Assembly: GCF_007655135.1 (NCBI RefSeq)
Contig: NC_045131.1
Location: 3,100,001-3,164,000, forward strand
From: Punica granatum
Lineage: Eukaryota > Streptophyta > Magnoliopsida > Myrtales > Lythraceae
DNA length: 64,000 nucleotides
Direction: 5' to 3'
Part shown: positions 24,595 to 35,019 of the stretch, in pieces
Position numbering within the stretch: the first letter of the stretch is position 1
Layout of the letters: each line of letters starts with the position of its first letter
Notes under the pieces: model-generated
Seen by the model: the letters and a program-made list of their open reading frames with translations, nothing else
Told to the model about the DNA's origin: nothing
The model's database searches: none
Program-made: the position numbers and the translations under genes

Positions 24595-26609
24595 AGGCGA
24601 ACCGTTTTAAAATTGAAACATAAAGAGCCAACCCCTTAGTGACCCGTTAAAACTTATCGGGTCGACTGTCCTAAAATCGATCATTATCTAGTCGATATTC
24701 CTTAAATGAAAATAAATGCATGCACTTTGTAGTGAAATATAGTCAAAATTATAAATTCTTGGAGGACTCCCCGCTAAATGACGTTTGTTCACAAACCGAC
24801 CCGATAAGGCTTATCGGGTCGGCTTCGTTAAAAACACGTCTTATCAGTCCTATTCGTTTTAAATGAGACAGATCTGCATATAAAACAATTAAATGTAAAC
24901 GGAAATCTTCAATCATTGATAGCCGAACTGTTAAAAAATCAAAGCATAACGAATCGATTCGTTATTGGCCCATTAAGGCTTATCGTGTGGGTCGCTTAAA
25001 ATAGATTCTTATCGGGTCAATAAGCCTTAAATGAAAATATATATATATATGTACGTTGTTGTGAAATATGAATAAAATAATAAAGTCCTTGTGGGCTTCA
25101 TAATAAAAGAAGTTCCTTCACAAGCCGGATTGATAATGACCTAATAAGCCTTATCGGGTCGACTCGATTAAAAAGATTACTCATCGAACCAATTCAATTT
25201 AAATGAAATAAATATACATAAAAGCCAATAAAATATAATAAAATCTTCAACCTTTGATAACCGAACCGTTTAAAATTAACACGAAACGAACTGATCCGTT
25301 ATTTACAAGTTATGGCTTATTGGGTCAGCTCGCTTACAATCAATCCCTACTGGGTCGATAAGCCTTAAATGAAAAATTATAGAAATGGATATTGTAGTGA
25401 AATATAAATAAAATTATAAGTTCTTGGTGGACTCTCCGGTAAAAGACTTTCCTTTACGAACTGACCCGATAAGCCTTATCGGGTCGACTCCATTAAAAGG
25501 ATGTTGTATCAGTTCGATTCGATTTAAATGAGGCAAATATACAAAAAAAAAAAGCAATTGAATACAATAAAATCTTTCATCGCCGATAGCCAAACCATTA
25601 AAAGGTCGAGGCATAACGTACCCACCGATTAGTGAGCCAGTAAGGCTTGTTGGGTCGGCTCACTCAAAATTGATCCATAACTGGTCGATAAGCCTAAAAC
25701 GAAAATAAATATGCGTAGATTGTTGTGAAATACAAAGAAGATATTAAATTCTTTTTGGCATCCCAACTGAAAGACGTTCATTCACGAACCGATACAATCA
25801 TGACTTGATTAGCCTTATTGGGACGACTCCATTAAAAACATGTCATACCAGTCCGATTCGATTTAAATGAAACAAATATGCATATAAAGCAATTAAATGC
25901 GACGAAATCCTCAATCATTTATAGCAGAACCATTAAAAGTCGAAACGTATGAAATGACCAGTTAAGGTTAATTGGATCGGCTCGCTTAAAATACGCCTTA
26001 AATGAAAAATATATATATATATATATATTTCGTAGTGAAATATAAAGAAAATAAGATAATCTTGGCGGGCTTCCTACTAAAAGACGTTCCTTTACGAACC
26101 GACTTGATAGTGATCCGATAAGCCTTATCGGGTCAAGGCCATTAAAAACATGACTTATCGGTCCAATTCAATTTATATGAAACAAATATGCATAAAAAGA
26201 AATAAAATACATCAAAAACATATGTTTTTGACCAGAAACAAACATGACCCCTCTTATATATTTTGTAGTGAAATATAAATTCATGGCGGACTCCCAGGTA
26301 AAAGAAGTACCATAACGAACTGGCCCAATTATAACCCGATAAGTCTGATAGAAATCGATCCTTAACGGGTTCGATAAGTCTTAAATGAAAATAAATTTAT
26401 ATTTGTTGCACTGAAATATAAAGAAAATAATAAAATTTTGGTGGGCCCTTCGCTAAAAGACGTTCTTTCTTGATCCGACTCGGTAGTTTCTCGATAAGCC
26501 TTATCGGGTCGACTCCATTGAAAAACATGACTTATTAATCCGATTCGAATTAAATGAAGCAAACATACATAAAAAGCAATTAAATACAATAAAATCTTCA
26601 ATCTTTGAT
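24595..26609. repeat. HOR unit 9
   Basis: A 2,015-bp unit, close to the left-block consensus in its first two thirds and more diverged after about 25700. The (AT)n tract is at about 25037-25051, with a second one at about 26011-26028. Confidence 0.88.
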
Positions 26610-28731
26610 ATGCGAACCGTTTATAAATTGAAACATAATGAATCGACCCCTTAGTGACCCGTTAAGATTTATCGGGTCGACTCACCTAAAATCGATCATT
26701 ATCTGGTCAATAGGCCTTAAATGAAAATAAATGCATGCACTTTGTAGTGAAATATAAACTAAATTATAAATTATTGGCGGACTCCCCGCTAAATGACGTT
26801 TCTTCACAAACCGACCCGATAAGGCTTATTGGGTCGACTGCGTTAAAAACACGTCTTATCAGTCCGATTAGTTTTAAATGAAACGGATCTCCATATAAAG
26901 CAATTAAATGTAAAAGAAAATCTTCAAACATTGATAGCTGAACCGTTAAAAAATCGAAACATAACGAATCAATCCGTTGCTGACTCATTAAGGCTTATCG
27001 TTCGGCTCGCTTAAAATAGATTATTATCAGGTCAATAAGCCTTAAATGAATACATATATATATATGTACGTTGCAGTGAAATATAAATAAAACAATAAAA
27101 TCATTGTGGGCTTCATAATAAAAGACGTTCGTTCACGAGCCGACCTGATAGTGACTCGATAAGCCTTATCAAGCTGACTCCATTAAAAATATTACTCATC
27201 GAACCAATTGAATTTAAATGAAATAAATATACATAAAAGGCAATAAAATATAATAAAATTTTCAACCTTTGATAATTGAACCGTTTAAAATTGACAGGAA
27301 ACGAACCGACCTATTAGTTACCGTTAAGGCTTATTGGGTCATCTCGCTTACAATCAATCCCTACCGGGTCGATAAGCCTTAAATGAAAAATTATATAAAT
27401 GTATATTGTAGTGAAATATAAATAAAATTATAAATTCTTGGTGGACTTTCCTGTAAAAGACTTTCCTTCACGAACCGACCCGATAAGCCTTATGGGGTCG
27501 CCTCCATTAAAAAGAAGTTGTATCGATTCGATTCGATTTAAAATGAGGCAAATATACAAAAAAAAAAAAGCAATTGAATACAATAAAATCTTCCATCACT
27601 GATAGCCAAACCATTAAAAGATCGAGGCATAACGTACCCACCCATTAGTGAGTCATTAAGGCTTGTTGGGTCGGCTCGCTCAGAATTGATCCATATTCGG
27701 TCAATAAGCCTAAAACGAAAATAAATATACGTAGATTGTAGTGAAATACAAAGAAGATAATAAATTCTTGCTGGCATCCCAGCTAAAAGACATTCATTCA
27801 CGAACCGATACAATCATGACTCGATAGGCTTTATCGAGACGACTCCATTAAAAACATATCATTCCGGTCCGATTCAATTTAAATGAAACAAATAACCATA
27901 TAAAGCAATTAAATGCGACAAAATCTTCAATCATTTATAGCATAACCATTAAAAGTTGAAGCGTAATGAAGTGACCTATTAAGGTTAATTGGGTCGGCTC
28001 GCTTAAACTACCTTAAATGAAAAAAAAAATATTTCGTAGTGAAATATAAAGAAAATAAGAAAATCTTGGTGGGCTTCCTGCTAAAAAACATTCATTTACA
28101 AACCGACCTAATAGTGACCCGATAAAAAACTACCTTAAATGAAAAAAAAAATTCGTAGTGAAATATAAAGAAAATAAGAAAATCTTGGTGGGCCTCCTGC
28201 TAAAAAACATTCCTTTACAAACCGACCTAATAGTGACCCGATAAGCCTTATGGGGTCAAGTCCATTAAAAACGTGACTTATTGGTCCCATTCAATTTATA
28301 TGAAACAAATATGCATAAAATGAAATAAAATATATCAAAAACAAATGTTTTTAACCGGAAACAACACATGACCTCTCATATGTATTTTGTAGTGAAATAT
28401 AAATTCATGGTGGACTCCCTAGTAAAAGAAGTACCATCATGAACTGGCCCAATTATAACCCGATAAGCCTGATAGAAATCGATCCTTAACGGGTCAACAA
28501 GTCTTAAATGAAAATGAATTTATACATGTTGCACTGAAATACAAAGAAAATAATAAAATTTTGGCGGGCCCTTCGCTAAAAGATGTTCCTTCACGATCTG
28601 ACTCGATAGTTTCTCGACAAGCCTTATCCGGTCGACTCTATTGAAAAGCATGACTTATCAATCTGATTCAAATTAAATGAAGCAAATATACATAAAAAGT
28701 AATTAAATACAATAAAATCTTCAATCTTGAT
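26610..28731. repeat. HOR unit 10, diverged
   Basis: 2,122 bp. The extra length over 2.0 kb is explained by a local tandem duplication of about 121 bp at roughly 28010-28250. The six-monomer order is still recognisable. Confidence 0.82.
28010..28250 (+). repeat. Local ~121-bp tandem duplication within the satellite
   Basis: The stretch starting AACTACCTTAAATGAAAAAAA near 28005 is repeated from about 28127. Both copies continue through CGTAGTGAAATATAAAG, a GGTGGGCTTCCTGC / GGTGGGCCTCCTGC pair, and ACCGACCTAATAGTGACCCG. The copies differ by few bases, so the duplication is younger than the surrounding monomer divergence. Confidence 0.85.
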
Positions 28732-29612
28732 AGCCGAACCGTTTAAAAATGGGTATATTGCATTATATAGCCCAACGTTGACAAATATTATTCCATCTAT
28801 CCCAATGTCTATTTTTTACTTGAGGTAACTTAACGTTGCTAATTTGATGTCACCATCTAGCCCCAAGGAATAGTTGGTGAAACGAAAATAGCAACGTTGT
28901 GATACCTCAGGCAAAAAAACGATATTGAGATAAATTTAAGAATATCTCTTAACGTTAGGTTATACGGTGCAATAAACCCTTTAAAATTTGAAACATAATG
29001 AACCAACCCTTAGTGACCTGTTAGGATTTATTGGGTCGACTCACCTAAAATTGATCCTTATCGGGTCGATAAGCCTTAAATGAAAATAAAAGTATGCACT
29101 TTGCAGTGAAATATAAGCAAAATTATAAATTCTTGGCGGACTCCCCGCTAAATGACGTTTCTTCACAAACCAACCCGATAAGCCTTATCGGGTCGACTCC
29201 GTTAAAAACATATATTATCAGTTCGATTCGTTTTTAAAAAACAAATATGCATATACAAAAATTAATTTTTAAAAAAATCTTCAATCATTGATAGCCGAAC
29301 CGTTAAAAAATCGAAGCATAACGAATCGACCTGTTACTGACCTATTAAGGCTTATTGTTCGGCTTGCTTAAAATAGATTCTTATTGAATCAATAAGCCTT
29401 AAATTAAATAAAAAATGTACGTTATAGTGAAATATAAATAAAATAATAAAATCCTTGTGGGCTCCCTACTAAAAGACAATCCTCAATCGTTTGTAGCTGA
29501 ACCGTTTAAAAAATTTACACAAAACGAACCAACATGTTAGTGACCTGTTAAGGCTTATTGGGTCAGCTTGCTTATAATTGATCCCTATCGAGCAGATAAG
29601 CCTTGATTGAAG

Positions 29613-29644
<32 letters not shown>

Positions 29645-30600
29645 TGTGAAATATAATCAAAATTATAAATTCTAGGTGGATTCCTAGTAAAAGACGTACC
29701 TTCACGAATCGGCTCGATAATAATCCGATAAGCCTTATTTGATCGATTCCATTAAAAGCATGTAGTAGAATTTGATTTAAACGAAACAAATATGCGTAAA
29801 AAGCAATTAAACACAATAAAATCTTCACTCATTGGTAGCTGAAACGTTAAAAAATCGAGGCATAAAGAACTGGTCGGTTAGTGACCTTTACGGCTTATAG
29901 GGTCAGCTCGCTTAAAATCGATCCTTATCGTGCCAATAAGCCTTAAATGAAAATAAATATATTTGCTTTGTAGTTAAATGTAAACAAAATTATAAAGTCT
30001 TGGAGGAATCCCCGCTAAAAGGCGTTCCTTTACGAACTTGCCCAATAATGTCCCATTAAGCCTTATCAGGTAGACTCCATTAAAAACAAGTCTTACCGGT
30101 CTAATGCGATTTGAATGAAACAAATGTGCATATAAAGCAATTAAATACAATAAAATCATAAATCATCGATCCCCAAACTGTTAAAAAATCGAAGCAGAAC
30201 AATCCAACCCGTTAGTGATCCGATAAGACTTATTGGATTGGCTCGCTTAAAATCAATCCTTAACGGATCAATAAGTCTCACATGAAAATAAATATAAGTA
30301 CGTTGTACTGAAATATAAATAAAATAATAAAATATTAGTGGCCTCCTTTCCAAAAGACGTTCATTCATGGTTTGACCTGATAGTTTTTTTATAAGTCTTA
30401 TCGGGTCGACTCTATTTAAAAAATTGATTTATCAGTCCAATTCGAATAAAATGAAACAACGTGCATAAAAAGCAATTAGATACAATAAAATCTTCAATCT
30501 TTGACAACCGAATCATTTAAAAACTTAAACATAACAAACCGCCCGACCCGCTAAGACTTATTGGATCGACTTACTTAAAATCAATCAATCTATATTGATC
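28732..30600. repeat. HOR unit 11, partial and strongly diverged array edge
   Basis: About 1.6 kb of satellite remains here after subtracting the inserted MITE. Monomer landmarks such as GATAGCCGAACCG and CGATAAGCCTTAT are still visible but with many substitutions. An (AT)n tract lies at about 29612-29637. The last recognisable monomer ends close to 30600. Confidence 0.8.
28751..28979. mobile_element. Foldback MITE (229 bp), possibly Mutator-like
   Basis: A block foreign to the satellite interrupts the expected GTTTAAAA(A)TTGAAAC phrase. The ends GGGTATATTGCA and TGCAATAAACCC are inverted, and the two halves (about 114 bp each) remain complementary nearly throughout, with landmarks CCCAACGTT / AACGTTAGG and CTTGAGGTA / TACCTCAGG. 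Flanking 9-mers TTTAAAAAT (28742-28750) and TTTAAAATT (28980-28988) match at 8 of 9, consistent with a 9-bp target duplication as in Mutator-type elements. It has no coding capacity. Confidence 0.85.
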
Positions 30601-31974
30601 GAATCAATGTTGGAGTAGACTTAAGTTTTTATGGTTTTTGTACAATTAAACCTCATGGATGCCAACTGTTGATTCTAGTAGAGTCCATCAAAGCTAAAGG
30701 AGGAAGCAATCGAAACGACAAAGAAAGTAACAACTAGCGCAACAGATGAGAGAAATGTGATCTCAGGTATGGTGATGACTGATAATGGCAACCGATGAGG
30801 CCCCCATGCTTCCAGAGGGATCTCAATCGTTATTGGAGTTCCTTTTTTTTTTTGAATTATTCATTTTTTATAACTAAAGATTTTTTTTGAATTTTTTTAG
30901 TTATAAGGGAGGTGCATGAGCTTAATACAATAAATATAACCTAATAGCTAATAAAGGAGTACTTGTAGTTCCACTGAATATCAAACGTGAAATCTATAAA
31001 TTATTAGGCGAAATCCTGCACTATTGCGCTATATACTCTTTAATTTTTTTCCTGAAATTTTAAAATGTTGATATATTATATACGACACTGAGTACGTTGC
31101 TACACCAACAAAATACGAATGGTAATCATCATCTATAAAAATAAAAATAAAAAAGGATGGCAATCATCATTTTTTTTGGGGGGGTAAACTGGTAATCCTC
31201 ATATTTAAAAGGAGGGGTATCGTTGTTATATGCAAAACCAATATTTGCTAAGATATATCCTCAAATAAAATGATCGGCCTTAATGTCTATTGAGTGAAGC
31301 TGGGTTTGGGGTCTTGTTAGGGATGGAAGTACTCGGTAATAACCTAGATATTCACACAACTTCGAAATAGCACCTCAACCCTCGGTAGACGGATTTGGAA
31401 CATACGGGGAGCTCAATTACCATCGAGTGGTGCCAAATTGCGGAGTGCGCTGAAGGGGTTGGAACATACAGGGGCCTCGGTTAGCGTCAAGAGGTGCTAG
31501 AAGTTGACTCCATGCTAGTTCACGAACTTATTGCGAGTCCTGCTCGGACTCGGAGTGCCCCTTGTATATCGATGATGGTGGACGCTATAGGGAAGCTAGT
31601 TGAGGGAGACATGAATGCTACGAAAGGAACTTGCGTGTCAACATGGTGACGTGAAATTTTTCAAAATTGTCATTGAAATCTTATTTCAATCAGCATCTGC
31701 AATGCCCGATTGGCCTAGGAGTTATTATTAATGTCATTATCATTAGCATCATCATCATATTGTTATTATTTTTTCCCCCTCCGTTAGTCTCGGGATTTGG
31801 CCCCGTTTTTCATCCTACCGGGTAAAAAAAAGAAAGAAAGAACGGGCCTGATCCACCGGAAAATGACAAAGAGACAGCGGGCCTTAGCCCCGAGCTATCG
31901 CTGTGCCAGCAACGGGCCACGTTTCCTGCCTCACAAATTTAGGAGGGAAAGAAAACAGATGAAAAATTGGCGCC
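30601..31974. other. Non-coding stretch between satellite edge and candidate exon
   Basis: I see no gene. A short hairpin (TTATAACTAAA / TTTAGTTATAA) lies at about 30868-30905. An imperfect duplication of about 64 bp around GGAACATACNGGG lies at about 31391-31515. T- and G-runs occur near 31171-31185. The end of this stretch becomes less AT-rich. Confidence 0.6.
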
Positions 31975-32091
31975 ATGGCGGCAAAATCTGCGCATCCTCT
32001 ATCAGAAAGATCTCTCTCGTCCGTCATGCGGGAAGCATTTTCCTCTCCCGCCTTCTCCCCCTCCTTCCTTCTCCATCAATCGATCCAACAG
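31975..32091 (+). other. Candidate orphan first exon (39 codons) of a plus-strand transcript
   Basis: ATG at 31975 in the favourable context GCCATGGCGG opens a 39-codon frame (MAAKSAHPLSERSLSSVMRE at its start) that ends exactly at a good donor, CAACAG|GTACGA (GT at 32092). The stretch is pyrimidine-rich and less AT-rich than its surroundings, like many plant first exons or 5' UTRs. I find no convincing partner exon before the ROS1-type gene ends convergently at 33862. It could be a real first exon with distant or small partners, a non-coding transcript, or the relic of a gene lost next to the array. I do not recognise the peptide. Confidence 0.3.
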
Positions 32092-33861
32092 GTACGATTC
32101 TAGATCTGTGATCATGCTTTATGCTTGCTTAATCTCTTCCGATCATTGATTTGGATATTGTTCCCTAGTTCTTACGATAACTACGCCCCGCTTCGAGTTA
32201 GATGCACGAATCTTCCTGCTTCGATTCATATTAGCTTCCCGAGCTCTGTTCCATTTGAAATGCATTTGGCTCTGTTTTCTATTGCATGCTTTGATTGCTT
32301 CCATGGCCGCTGATAGAGCACACAGCGCGTTTTCTGCTGCCAGAAATGCTTATCTGTCTTCCATTGACAGTCTACTGATTCGTACTGCCATTTCACCATA
32401 TTTGAATCATCCAATGTGTTTCAGTTAATAGCCACGTTGATGAAATGCTGACATAGCTCAGTTCCTCCCATAAGCCGCTTGGCTAAAGCTGTCATTGCTT
32501 TGACCGGTTGCTGGTTACATTTTCCGGTGCATCTCAGTATTGTGCACTAGCTGACTTGTAGAGGATAATGTTAGCATCAATCATCTCAATTCCTGGCAGA
32601 CAGTCAGGTCAAATCTAGTCATGCAATATCCTGATTCATCCTGCCGAGGCAGTAGCAAGCCAATTGCGCACAATCTTCGCATTTCAAAGCACGTAGCAGC
32701 TCTCAACGACGCTTTCACATTTAAATTAGGTGATCACCTCGATGCATATAACATTAGCTTTTGATTTAAAATCTGCAGATACTCCACTATACATAGGCTG
32801 TTATGTTGAAGTTCCATTTTATGTATGCCAGATTTACGTGTCATTAGGTTGATTTATATCAGTCATAGGCTTCGTACCGGCGCTTTTACCTTATTCAGAC
32901 AGCCAGTACTCATCCGAGGTTGTTGCTCTAGAACTGATCTGTGCTCGTCATTCCTTTTGGTCGCAGCTCATTAATTACATTTATAGGGAGTTCCTGCTGG
33001 AGTTAGTCTATTGATTTCAAGATATCAGTCCGAACCGTGCGTTAGGGTCAATTAGTCGATCACTAAGAGCTCAAGTTCTTTTCATTCTTTTAGACTCGAT
33101 TTCGTGGGAAATAACTATTGACTGTCTACCATGAAGTGTTACCCATTCTGCCAGACATAGCCTTAAATGACTTATATGGTTCCTACTCATCGGTATCTGG
33201 AATTAGGATCAGACTGTAGGTTTTACCACCGCTCTGAATGCCTTCTCAGTTCATAAAGTTTCATGAAGTGAACTCTGAGATATAACCTTAGGTTGTATCC
33301 TGGGCTAATTAGTTTAGCTTGTGAGTGCTTAGGCTCAAGGATATCATAACAAAATGGGGGCTCTTCTTCTCAGTTGGGAACTTAAACAATGAGCACTTAT
33401 CCTCGTTCTAATGTGAAAAATTAAATCAAACAGCCACTCAGCTTGAAAACTTTGACCAGTTTTGTTCCTACTGGTTGGAGATCTTCAACAATGCAAATTT
33501 TCCCGTCGCTGTCTCTCCTTTGTTTATCAGCTTGTGGTGATTATATAGTCCAATCTCTCCCACATTTTCCTGAAAATGGCTGCACATATTTTGCAATTTT
33601 ACACATTTTGATTAATGCGCTGTGAGTAAAAGAACAGCTCCCATATTGGCGCTGCGCCATTGTTGACTACGACAAAGTTACAATAACCTAATCAATCATC
33701 TACATTGGACAATCCTTATGCAAGGATGTTTGGCCCAAGGGTTATTGAACATGTCAATCGAGCCAACTCCAGTAATAAACATTTTCTTTTTCCTGCTCTG
33801 ACAACAAAGAAATGGCTCTGGACCTGCTGGTTTTGATGTCAAACACTATGAAGTCCATCAA
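32092..33861. other. Non-coding stretch, ROS1-type 3' flank
   Basis: No convincing coding exon on either strand. The part nearest 33862 should contain the 3' UTR of the minus-strand glycosylase gene. If the candidate exon at 31975 is real, the rest would be its intron. Confidence 0.55.
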
Positions 33862-34967
33862 TTACAACCCATCATCTGGTTTGCCTCTTGTCCTAGGCAG
33901 CTTACTGGCTGGAAAATGCAGCCTGGCCATCAAAGGGCGGGGTGCTCGGGTCTGCCTGTCAAATCCCCTCACGCAAACATATCCTGCAAACCCATGTCAG
34001 CAAAGGCTTGAGCTAATAGACAACAACTCTTTTTCCCTCTTTTAACTAATAATACCCCTGGTAAGATGCAACCAAGAATTGAAAATAAGGAGGTATTTTG
34101 TTCATGATATCAGCATTTCTTGGTGTTTGTTTTGGGGGGAAATTCAATTCCTTAAAGGAAAGGAATTTGGCTTTTGTAATGAGGAATCATCATTCTGCAC
34201 CACCCTGCTTATTATTTGTGGAGCAGCCTCGGCTATAAGGTGGGCTGTTGGTCATTTTCTTTATGGGGAAATTTTCATATGATTGGAGGCAAGTTAGACT
34301 CAGTATAGCAAGTCCTTATCCTCCTGTACATTTCCGTGCAAGTAAATTATTTGCTCATTGTAGAATCTTAGGCTGCAGCTAAATTTTCTGAATGGGGAAA
34401 GAAAATGACGTTAGTGTTTTGGGATCTTTTACCTAGTTATACTTAAAGAGCTAGATGGATAGGGATGCCATTTTTGGAGAAAAAGCATTGACATTAGGAC
34501 TTTTATCTTCCAGAGAGAATGGGCTTTGTGGCATACCTCTCCAGAAGCAGTGTTGAATGCCTTCTGTTGATAAGCCTGTAAGAAATGAAGATGAATTAGT
34601 CTCGACTGAAACTCCTTAGATCAATGTGATAATATTTTCTGAACATTTACCTTTAAATATTGCTGGTATGGAGGTCCCAAAGTATACTGTTCGTCTCTGA
34701 AGTTTCCACAACCAATCCCTGGGAACATCAATGGGGTGAAGACTGGACTCGTGGTCAGCAAATACCTGCATTGGTCAGGTTTTAGGGCTGAGTCGTAATA
34801 TTAGAACAAATTTTTGTGAGTATGGATACCTTTAATGAAGACCAACCTCATTTACTTGAAAATAGGTGCCATTAAGTGGAAAGCTCCCTCTCATAGCAGT
34901 CCGGCATGGTATCTGATAAATGGGAAATATTAATCGTCAATTTTCTGTGACTCATCAATGTAGGTTG

Positions 34968-35019
<52 letters not shown>

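Larger units (their letters stand above)
24296..30600. repeat. Satellite array, right block with decaying edge
   Basis: The same satellite resumes after the retrotransposon. Landmarks recur at 24595, 26610, 28732 and 30504. The first unit still matches the left block closely; from about 25.7 kb on, units are clearly more diverged. Recognisable monomers stop near 30600, where ordinary non-repetitive sequence begins. Higher divergence at a satellite boundary is the usual pattern for arrays homogenised by unequal exchange. Confidence 0.92.

Noticed and set aside
32436..32520. Possible C/D-box snoRNA (TGATGA followed by CTGA)
   Set aside because: The D box is too near the C box and no second CTGA or terminal stem occurs at the right distance.
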